The notes under the pieces: model-generated
What the model saw: only the letters and a program-made list of their open reading frames with translations
The model's database searches: none
What the model was told of the DNA's origin: nothing
Part shown: piece after piece, positions 11,535 to 20,620 of the stretch
How the letters are laid out: each line of letters begins with the position of its first letter
Position numbering within the stretch: the first letter of the stretch is position 1
Source: Microglena sp. YARC
Taxonomy: Eukaryota; Chlorophyta; Chlorophyceae; Chlamydomonadales; Chlamydomonadaceae
Reading direction: 5' to 3'
Length of the DNA stretch: 64,000 nt
NCBI GenBank assembly: GCA_022414725.1
Contig: CM039465.1
Coordinates: forward strand, 21,847,822 to 21,911,821
Made by a program: the position numbers and the translations under genes

Positions 11535-14500
11535 GAGGTACGCTCTGTCCTTTTCTCTTGCACTGCGAAATTTTCAAATGTCTGCAGCCCGAGCCTGTCT
11601 GAGGGTGTCTGGCATGTTGATTCTGGAGCTGGGATGTCAATCACAGGTGATATGTCTTTGTTCACTGTGTTTCATGCTTCTGAGACTGGGCCAGCAGTTA
11701 AATTTGGTGATGGTGTGGTTCAACGGTCTGTGGGTCAGGGTTCTATTGTGTTAGGTAGTGATTGGTTACCAACACCAATCACTTTAACCAATGTTCTCTA
11801 CATCCCACACTGTCCGGTGAACCTCATGTCAGTCAATGCTGTTGCCCATGCTCACAACTGCAAGATTTCTTTTGATAGTCTTAGTTGTACTGCCACACAG
11901 GGCTCTTCTGTTCTGTGGTCTTTCCCTGCCTCCAGTGATGGTGTGTACAAGTTTGCATGTAGGCCTTGTCACACCCCTCGTGGCCGTTTGTATGGTGCTG
12001 AAGATTATCCAGCTTTTGCTCTTGATGTTGATGAGGATGGTGGAGTTGTGATCCCTACCACTCCTGAATGGTTGTGGCATAGGCGGCTGGGTCACCCTGG
12101 CTATGATGCCATGCACAACCTTGTAAGGAAGGGTTTGGTTCAGAACTTACCCCTCACTCTCCAACAGGTGCAAAGACTGTCTAAGATCCCATGTGATGCT
12201 TGTCAGAAGGCAAAGGGAAAACGTATCCCTTTTCCTAAAGAAAGCAAAACTAGGATCCGTGCCCCATTACAACGCCTTCACTTGGACATCATGGGGCCAT
12301 TTAATATTAGGGGCTTGCGTGGGGAGTTTTATGTTCTGTGTCTCACTGACCAATACTCTGGCTATGCTGAGGTCTTGTGCTTGAGAACCAGGGATGAAGC
12401 TCCCTTAGCAGTTCAAACTACCATCCTCAGATGGATGACTCAGCTGCATGGATTTGTTTTCAAGTGTCTTAGGTCTGACAGGGCTAAGGAATTTATAGTG
12501 AAGTGGTTCGAGGATTGGTTAGAATCGGTTGGTGCTGTGCATGAATTGTCCATGGTTTACACTGCTCAGCAGAATGCGACTGTGGAACGGTACAATGGGG
12601 TCCTTCAGAACGTAGCTAGGAGCATTCACTTGGAGTCTAAGCTCACTAAGTCCTTCTGGCCCTATGCCTTCCTCGCCGCGTGTTACCTACGCAACCGGCT
12701 GCCTAATCAGGGTGACAAGACTCCTTATGAGTTGTTCTTTGGGGTTCTACCTGATGTATCGTTATTGCGCGTGTTCGGGTGCCCATGCTATGTTACCTTA
12801 GTGAATGGAAGAAGCGCAATAAGCTTGACGAAAGGGCGTTATCTGGTAGACTGGTTGGGTATTCTCTGGTGAGTAAGGGTTATTTTGTTTGGGTTCCGAA
12901 GTTGCGCCAGGTGGTAGAGAGTCGTGATGTGCTCTTCTATGAACAGTTTAGCTATAACTGTATCCCTGGGCTCTTTCCCTATGATGGATCGCAGTATTTT
13001 TCTCGCACCCCTGCCGCTATCATCGGTAAAGGGCTTGATACTACTGACAATGTCCTGGGCCCTTTACCAACCCCGATTGTTGACCGCTCTACTGGTCATG
13101 GGATGACGATGCGTCCCAGGCCAGGTAATGATGGTGCTGTATCGCGTGCGGCGGCATTGGGCCAGGGGGAGTCTGATGTTCCTTCAAGCTCTAATTTATT
13201 TGAATCTCAGGGGGTCGCCGGGCCTTCCTCTGCGCCACGTTTCGTCGGTGAAGTCGTAGGATTAGGACAGCCTCGGGTCATAGTGGAACCTAGTACAGGT
13301 CCACTGCCCACTAGTCGCCACCCCCCGTCCACCTATTCGGATAGCTCGCGGGAGTTGTTGATCACTTCACCCCCTGCTATACCTGGTGGTTTATACCGGA
13401 CCAGGCATTGCGACGATGTGGCCGTCACAGATGATGTGAGTGATGACCTCGAACACTGGTCCGGGTCAGATACTGCGTATGGCTGGGGTGTTCCAGTGTA
13501 CCCAGGCTTCGACGATTTAGAGGCAAAGGAGGCCGGCCTTGTTCAACCACGCATGAGTGCTGCGCTGGGGGCTTTATTACCGGTTACTGCTGATACTGCT
13601 GATATCCCCGCTGCCCATGTACAAGTACACTGCTTGTACGTGGGGGCTTTTATTTCTACCTCTACTGAACTCTCTTATAAAGCTGCAATGTTACCTACCA
13701 ACCCTGACAGAGATCTCTGGCTGCAGGCTATGAAGGATGAGATGGCCTCCCTCCATGCTCATGGCACTTGGGTCCTCACTCCACAGCCTCCTAGGCAGAG
13801 GATTCTATCTGGCAGATGGTTATTTGTCAAGAAACATGGGGCTGATGGTTCTTTGCGTTTTAAAGCTCGTTTTGTAGTTCGTGGTTTTCTGCAACGTCCT
13901 GGGCTGGACTACCATGATGTATATGCCCCCGTCTCCTCTAAAGCAGGTCTTCGTGTGCTACTTGCTGCCATCACTCATAGGAAGATGTTTGTGAGGCAGC
14001 TGGACATCAAGACTGCATTCTTGAATGCCAAGCTGGAACCTGGTCTGGACCTGTTCTGTTACCAGCCTGAGGGCTTTCATGAACTTGGTCCTGACAATGT
14101 TCCCCTTGTGTGCAAGCTGATTAAATCTCTTTATGGTTTGAAGCAGGCACCCAGGGCTTGGAGCAAAGATGTAAAGCAGGTTTTGGTTGCCCACGGTTTT
14201 ACCATGTGCAAAGCTGAACCTGCTCTGTATTTCAGGAGGGATTCTACTGGTGGGTGGAGCTATGTCCTGACCTATGTGGATGACTTCATCTGTGCTTTTA
14301 GTGAGCTGCATAGGTATGCCTTGCTGATCGAGGCTATGGAAGCAGCTGGGTGGGAAGTCAAGGAAATGGGTGTACCTGTCCAGTTCCTTTCATTGGACAT
14401 GACTTGTACACTTGATTCTGACGGCAGGTGTGTTAAGATCAACCTCTCCCAGCACTCCTACATTGTTGAGCTGGTGGAGCAGTTTGGTCTCACTGCTGCT

Positions 14501-15273
14501 ACCAAACCCAAGTTTTCAGTTCCCATGGCCAAGTGCACTGTCACTGATCCTCCTGGAGAACCTCTGGCCTCTAATAGCCAGTACCTCTCTCTTGTGGGGG
14601 CTTTGCTGTACCTGGCTACATGCACAAGGCCTGATATTTCTTTTGCTGTTAGCTACCTGTCCAGGTTTTCTGCTCAACCCACTGCCCCCTGTGGGCTGCA
14701 GCCAAGCGCTTGCTTTTGTATTTGAGAGAACATTCCCATCTGGGCCTCACTTACACTCACAGCCCTGGTTTCTCTTTTACTGTCTTTAGTGACTCATCCT
14801 TTGCTGATGATGGGTCTGACAGGAGATCTCAGACTGGCTATGCTGTGCTTGCTGGAGGCTGCCTTGTGAACTGGATGAGCAAAAGGCAACCCACTGTTGC
14901 TGTTAGCTCCAGTGAGGCTGAGTATCAGGCCCTGTCTCAGACTGCCAGGGAGGTGCAATGGTTGAAAAAGTTGAGAATTGATCTAGGGCTGCCTTGTGAC
15001 CTGGTCACCATTCAGGGTGACAACTTGGGGTCCTTGAGCTGGGCCAATGACTGTCAGCTGCTCCCTCGCAACAAGCACATTGATGTCATCCATCACTATA
15101 TCCAGGAGCTGGTGGAGGATGGCCAGGTGGATGTTGCCTATGTTAACACTAAGGACAACTGTGCTGACCCCTTCACCAAGCCCCTTGATCCTATGGTGTT
15201 CTGGCGTTTTCATTCGCATGTTTGGAATGACTGCTTCTCCTTAAACCATTTTTTTTGGTTACATGTATTCTAG
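11535..15273 (+). pseudogene. Copia-1 pol (protease, integrase, RT, RNase H), disrupted
   Basis: The frame is open directly after the gag TAG. The protease active site DSGA is at 11619-11630, upstream of the first in-frame ATG (11634), so pol is probably made as a Gag-Pol fusion. Next come the HHCC pre-integrase finger (WLWHRRLGHP...CDACQKAKGK), the integrase core (LHLDIMGPF, LRSDRAKEF, TVERYNGVL), reverse transcriptase (FKARFVVRGFLQ, KTAFLNAKL, YGLKQAPRAW, YVDD at 14273-14284) and RNase H (FSDSSFADD, SSSEAEYQAL, GDNLGSLSWAN, HIDVIHHYI). One-base losses near 12807 and in a C run at 14684-14690 shift the frame. Copia-2 retains the base at both sites. All catalytic residues are present, but this copy could not make an intact polyprotein as read. 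Confidence 0.9.
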
Positions 15274-15538
15274 AATTTTGGTTACATGTATTCTGGAATT
15301 TTTGGTTACATTTTAGGGTTTCTTTGGTTACATTTAGAGTTTCTTTAAGTTATCATTGATTGGCATTAGGTTCCTATTCCCGGATCGGGTTTTCTATACC
15401 GTTGTTACCCGACTTTGATATTTAGTTGTCCTCTTATATCCACTTGGCAAATTTTTGTTCTTTGCCTTGCTTCATACCTTCCCTTACACCCTTCGGGTTT
15501 CATTTGAAGTTTCTCTCGATTTTTTTTCCGGAGATCTT

Positions 15539-15574
<36 letters not shown>

Positions 15575-15649
15575 GTTACATATAGTTCTATGTCAACATT
15601 GCCATAGGTGGAATAGTACTATTGTATGTCACCTGTGTCATAGGTGGAG
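15274..15649 (+). other. Copia-1 3' non-coding region with T tract and polypurine tract
   Basis: Holds short GGTTACAT repeats (15258-15330), a T run of about 29 bases near 15541-15569, and a purine-rich ATAGGTGGAG that touches the 3' LTR and is the likely plus-strand primer. A second ATAGGTGGA lies about 45 bp upstream, near 15604. Confidence 0.7.
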
Positions 15650-15973
15650 TATCAGCATGTATAGCGGTGCTCTCACGCGTTTTATGACTTGGTGACTACT
15701 TATGTACTCCCTTAGAACTATCGGCTCTCCTGAGCCAGCTTCCCGTGGGACTGAGTCATCTTGAGATGACTCAGTGGCAGTTTCCTGTCACCTACGTCTC
15801 CGGTCTGATCTGTACCCTGTTAGGTTCCTGTCTACCGCCTCCTTTCACCACAGGTGCCCCTTTATGGGTCTCCTGTGTCTGTAACGTTATCCTTGTCTCC
15901 GTGTATAGATTGGTGCGTCTGTTCCGCTGCTTTAATCTACTGTCCACTCTACCGGAGTGATTTCAAGCTGATA
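15650..15973 (+). repeat. Copia-1 3' LTR
   Basis: 324 bp with the same TATCAGC/GCTGATA ends as the 5' LTR and about four base differences. Followed by the GGGGG target duplication and then by satellite. Confidence 0.95.
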
Positions 15974-16539
15974 GGGGGTAAATACTTATTGCATGAGGTC
16001 TTAAGTGGTGCCAATAGACTACCCGTATTACCCACCCATATTATCAACATATACCCAGCCATTCACCCTCTCATTCTCTGGGCTGGGCTGGGCTGGGGTT
16101 TGGGGGGGTGGGGGGGTGGGGGGTAAATACTTATTGCATGAGGTCTTAAGTGGTGCCAATAGACTACCCGTATTACCCACCCATTCACCCACCCATATTA
16201 TCAACACATACCCAGCCATTCGCCCTCTCATACTCTGGGCTGGGCTGGGCTGAGGTTTGGGGGAGGGGGGGGGGGGGTGGGGGTAAATACTTATTGCATG
16301 AGGTCCAAAGTGGTGCCAATAGACTGCCCGTATTACCCACCCGTATTACCCACCCATTTTATCAACACATACACAGCCATTCACCCACTCATACTCTGGG
16401 CTGGGCTGGGGTTTGGGTGGCTTGGTGTGTGGGTGGGTGATACTTATTACACGAGGTCCAAAGTGGTGCCAATAGACTACCCATTTTACCCACCCATTCA
16501 CTCACCCATGTTATCAACACATACCCAGCCATTCACCCA
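15974..16539 (+). repeat. G-rich satellite, block 4 right part
   Basis: Continues the monomer interrupted at 9010 and leads into transposon copy D. Removing Copia-1 and one target duplication (6968 bp) restores a 2720-bp spacing between copies C and D. Confidence 0.92.
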
Positions 16540-18332
16540 TTGGAATTGAAATTGAAATTGAAATTGTTACATCCGTGTAGAACCGTTACTCACAGGACGT
16601 GAAGTTAAGGACACCATAGCGTAAGCCGGGGCTAGCTATAGTCACCGTAGGACCATCTCAGTAAAAAGAATTACCAACCACATCATGCCAGTGCAGCTTA
16701 ATACGGGGGTTTTTCACCCCGGTTGGGAAGCATCGGCACAATACAGCTGGTAAGACAAAACCTGAGAAGGGGGGCGGTCTGTGTGCTAGTCCCCGGGTAT
16801 CGACCCTGGGTGGGCTTCCATAAAGCGTCTGCACTGTAAAATACTCTGAAAACTAGTAATGGTGTGAGAATGGACTGTGTCCGCCAGTTTGAGGGCACAG
16901 GATCTCTGAAGTCCAAGAGTGGTCATAGAAGTCAAAAAAGAGGTAGGAATAGTACCTGTTGTACCAACGGTAATAACTTCATAGTGAACAAGGTATCCAG
17001 CCGATCGAAGGCCATTTACTAATTCAACATGCTGGGCATGTTTGGTAAAAAATTAGTAGCATGGTTAGTATCAGAGCAGTATCCAAGCTCAAGAACCCAG
17101 AGTTCTTTATCAGACATACAGGTAGGAGAGTCTATGTCAGGTAGGACGGCAAGATCAGGTCTCATCCTCTTCCAATCCGCTACAGTAATAGTGGAGGGGC
17201 GTAACCAGTCAGGGAGACGTTTGCCCAGGACCCCCCTGGGGAGGTCCTCTTCCTTGCCAGCGTCCATGATCATTCTGCGAGATCCCAGGGCTCCTGTGCA
17301 AATGGCCTTGTGGATGAGTCGCACTGCGGCGTCATGTCTCTTGATGTAGAGCCCCTTGAAAGTCCGGTGTGTGCAGCCCGCCAGGATGTGGCCCGCTCCG
17401 TCCTCACAGGTGTGGCAGATGGGGCATAGGGAGTTCGTGGGTGGGTGAGTACTGGTAATATAAGGAAGTTTCCAGCGGAATGCAAGTTTACGGTTCCACA
17501 GTCTACCCCAGCGGGCTTTAAGGATGTGGAATTTAGTTTTATGCTGGATAAGGGTTGAGGTCCAAAATTTGTTACTTGCTTGAGGAAGTTGGTGGGGGGT
17601 GTTATCAGCCCAGGTGGTTGCATAAATCCCTTTAAGAGGGTGTTGACCAAGGTGGCAGCTAGTGGGTAGGTTAGAGGTGATACCTTGTGTAAGGTTATGT
17701 GCTAAACTTCTTGGGGGAATATCTCCCATGGGTGTACGAGGAGGTTGAACTGTAGGCCAGTAGACATTGTGGCGGGGGATTTCCCCAGTGTTGTCAGTAA
17801 AATTAGTTGAGGTAGGGTGCTCAGCTGCCTTGCGTGCCAGAGTGTCTGCTTTGTCATTTCCAAGGATACCTGTGTGGGAACGGACTTTACAAAGGGTGGT
17901 GTGTGAGCCATGCAGGATGCGTTGAATGAGGTGTTTTTGAATTGATTGCAGTAATTCAGTATGAATGGAACGGGTTGTTGTGGTGGGGTCATGAATCATT
18001 TTTTTATAAGTTGAAGAGAGCAGAGGCTGTCTGTATGAAGGGTAAGATATTTATCATAATCAATGTTGAGAAGGGCTTGGTGGATGGCTACCAGTTCTGC
18101 CCGGTTGTGAGTTTTGGTGGCCCCTATTTCCCCAGGGTTGATGGTGTAGCTTTGTCCTGCAGCCGGGACATATACTGCAGCACCTATTTTGCTAAGGTGC
18201 CCTGGTTTACCTTTTATTAGGCTACCATCTGTGTAGACCTCGAGGCCAGAGGAGGGGGTAGCAAGGTAAAAACAAGGGAGGGTAATGGTAAGAGGAGAAG
18301 GAGGAGGGTGGAGTGGAGGTTGCCAGGGATTT
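16540..18332 (-). mobile_element. Truncated non-LTR retrotransposon copy D
   Basis: Fourth copy of the RNase H-CCHC-endonuclease fragment, with the same truncation and the same A7 frameshift (near 17999-18005). The tail has one mutated unit (TTGGAA) followed by three TTGAAA units. Confidence 0.88.
17019..17999 (-). pseudogene. RNase H 3' part, CCHC finger and endonuclease start (copy D)
   Basis: A 326-residue open frame starting just after the shared A7 frameshift. It covers KVRSHTGILGNDKADTLARK, the CCHC finger and the RPD...ELWVLELGYCSDTNHATN motif. A one-base change in the A-rich stretch at about 17047 then shifts the frame to a stop, removing the last third of the endonuclease. It is part of a dead satellite-borne copy. 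Confidence 0.72.
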
Positions 18333-18362
18333 CATTCACCCACTCATATTCTGGGCTGGGCT

Positions 18363-18393
<31 letters not shown>

Positions 18394-18768
18394 TAAATAC
18401 TTATTGCACAAGGTCCAAAGTGGTGCCAAAAGACTACCCGTGTTACCCACCCATTCACCCACCCATATTATCAACACATACCCAGCCATTCACCCACTCA
18501 TACAATTGGCTGGGCTGGGCTGGGGGTTGGGGGGGTTGGGGTGGTGGGGGGTAAATACTTATTGCATGAGGTCTTAAGTGGTGCCAATAGACTACCCATT
18601 GCATATTACCCACCCATTCACCCACCCATATTATCAACACATACCCAGCCATTCACCCTCTCATACTCTAGGCTGGGCTGGGGTTTGGGGTTTGGGGTTA
18701 GGGGGGGTAAATACTTATTGCATGAGGTCTTAAGTGGTGCCAATAGACTACCCGTATTACCCACCCAT
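18333..18768 (+). repeat. G-rich satellite, block 5
   Basis: Satellite up to the insertion point of the longer element E. The last bases TACCCACCCAT (18758-18768) recur as TACCCACCTAT at 23223-23233, giving an 11-bp target duplication with one mismatch. Confidence 0.9.
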
Positions 18769-18967
18769 TGAAATTGAAATTGTTACATTCAAGAAATATA
18801 AATACTCTAGGGACGTGAGATTAAGGACACCACAGCGTACGCAGAAGCTAGCTGTAGTCACCATAGATAAACACAAAAATATCCAGTACTAGTTGTGATC
18901 CCACCCGTAACTGACTGAGAGTCATTTCAGTCAGTCACGTGGGTGGCACTAGCTGGACCAAAAAATG

Positions 18968-20620
18968 TTAATCTCCGGCGGGGTGGTGTTCCATGAATCT
19001 ACGACATTGTAAAATAGTCTGAAAGCTGTCAACAGAGTGGTGGTGCAGCTGGTCTGCTAATGTAAGAATTTCTAAATTGGTAAGACCAAGGGTGGTCATG
19101 GAGGTCACAAAGGTTCTGGGGATGGTGCCAGTGGTACCAATGGTAACAACTAGGTAGTGAACAAGGTAGCCAGCTAGTCTTAGGCCGGCCACCAACTGGG
19201 TGTGTTGGGCATGTTTATCCTCTGCCTTAGTGGCATGGTTGGTGTCAGAGCAGTATCCCAGCTCTAGAATCCAGATTTCCTTGTCAGCAGCAATGGTGGG
19301 TGAGTCCACCTCGGGCAGGATGGCGAGATCTGGCCTCAGTTTGGGCCAGATCTCTGCTGAGATGGAGGGAGGGCGTAACCAGTCAGGCAGTGTTTTGCCA
19401 AGGACTCCGCGGGGGAGGTCCTCCAGCCTACCTGCGTCCATGATAACGCGGCGGGATCCAAGGGCGCCTTTGCTGATGGCCTTGTGCAGTAAGTGGACAG
19501 CTGCGTCATGACGCTTGATGTACATGCCCTTGAAGGTGGCGTGTGTGCAGCCAGCAAGAATGTGGCCAGCTCCGTCCTCGTGGGTGGTACAAATAGGGCA
19601 TGTGGGGGAGGTGGCAGGGTTGGGGTTGTTAGCATAGGGCATCTTCCAGCGATAGGCAAGCTTCTTGTTCCACAGTCGGCCCCATCTGGCCTTGAGGATG
19701 CAGAACTTAGTTTTGTGGGTGATGTGAGAGGATGTCCAGAATTTATTGCTGGAGTGGGGTAGATGCAAGGGGGTGTTATCAGCCCAGGTGGTGGCATATA
19801 TGCCTTTGAGGGGATGTTGTCCGAGGTGGCAGCTAGTGGGAAGGTTAAGACTGATCCCGTTGGTGAGGTTAGGTGCTAAGGCTCGTGGGGGAGTTGTGCC
19901 AAGAGGTGTGCAGGGGGGTTGGACAGTGGGCCAATAGGTGTTGTGGCGGGGTTGTTCTCCAGTGGTGTCGGTGTATCGTACAGATGCTGGGTTGGTGGCT
20001 GCATTGCGTGCTAGTGCATCTGCTCTATCATTGCCCAATATGCCAGTGTGTGAGCGTACTTTGCAGAGGGTAGTGTGTGATCCTGCCAGAATGCGTTGGA
20101 CAAGGTGAGTGCGGATAGAATGCAGGAGTTCAGAGTGAAGAGAACGTGTAGAGGTAGTAGGATCTTGAATCATTTTGTTAATGAGTTGGAGTGAGCAGAG
20201 GCTGTCAGTGTGCAGGGTGAGGTCAGTATTATAGTCAATGCGTGCTATGGCTTGATGGATGGCCACTAATTCAGCCCGGTTGTTAGTTCTGGTGGCGCCT
20301 TGGCCTCCTGGGTTAATGGAATAGCTCATACCAGCCACAGGTATGTAGACCCCTGCACCTATTTTGCTGGGGGTGCCAGGGGCTCCCTTGATCAGGCTGC
20401 CATCAGTATAGACCTGCAGACCTAGGGTAGGTATGGCTGGGTAGTGGCAGGGGTAGATAACTGTGGGGAGCAGAGGGGGGCAGTGGTGGGTGGTAGGCTG
20501 CCAGGGCAGGGTAGTGAGGGATTTAAGAGTCCTGGGGTAGGTGATTTGTGTGTCTGAAGAGGTAAGGGTAGGATGTGCAGGGAGATTATGTGGTTCCCAG
20601 TAGGGTGAGATGCTGAGCAT
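18968..20620 (-). CDS. RNase H-CCHC-restriction-like endonuclease polyprotein segment
   Basis: A 550-residue open frame, the longest coding stretch in the non-LTR family here. RNase H: Asp73 in YTDGSLIKGA, Glu117 in NNRAELVA, Asp139 in LHTDS, then KVRSHTGILGNDRADALA (about 188-204). CCHC finger: Cys341, Cys344, His353, Cys358. Endonuclease: Arg429-Pro-Asp431, then KEIWILELGYCSDTNH with Glu448/Glu453, then DKHAQHTQL with Lys469. This is the R/K-PD...E...K order of restriction-like endonucleases of R2-type elements. RNase H between RT and CCHC-RLE is not the simple R2 plan. The frame is the 3' end of a larger polyprotein; the first Met is internal. It could be Dualen/RandI, Utopia/NeSL-like or a separate group. 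Confidence 0.78.
   Translation of the reverse strand: MLSISPYWEPHNLPAHPTLTSSDTQITYPRTLKSLTTLPWQPTTHHCPPLLPTVIYPCHYPAIPTLGLQVYTDGSLIKGAPGTPSKIGAGVYIPVAGMSYSINPGGQGATRTNNRAELVAIHQAIARIDYNTDLTLHTDSLCSLQLINKMIQDPTTSTRSLHSELLHSIRTHLVQRILAGSHTTLCKVRSHTGILGNDRADALARNAATNPASVRYTDTTGEQPRHNTYWPTVQPPCTPLGTTPPRALAPNLTNGISLNLPTSCHLGQHPLKGIYATTWADNTPLHLPHSSNKFWTSSHITHKTKFCILKARWGRLWNKKLAYRWKMPYANNPNPATSPTCPICTTHEDGAGHILAGCTHATFKGMYIKRHDAAVHLLHKAISKGALGSRRVIMDAGRLEDLPRGVLGKTLPDWLRPPSISAEIWPKLRPDLAILPEVDSPTIAADKEIWILELGYCSDTNHATKAEDKHAQHTQLVAGLRLAGYLVHYLVVTIGTTGTIPRTFVTSMTTLGLTNLEILTLADQLHHHSVDSFQTILQCRRFMEHHPAGD

Larger units (their letters stand above)
9011..15973 (+). mobile_element. Copia-1: Ty1/copia LTR retrotransposon, full-length but decayed
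   Basis: A 6963-bp element bounded by two 324-bp LTRs and a GGGGG 5-bp target duplication (9006-9010 and 15974-15978). Domain order is gag, aspartic protease, integrase, reverse transcriptase, RNase H, which defines the Ty1/copia superfamily. The LTRs differ at about four positions, so the insertion is fairly recent. Comparison with Copia-2 shows one nonsense change (TAA at 9753), one-base losses near 9831, 12807 and 14690, and a 16-bp palindromic insertion at 10661-10676. It sits in a satellite monomer, in sense with the G-rich strand. Confidence 0.96.
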
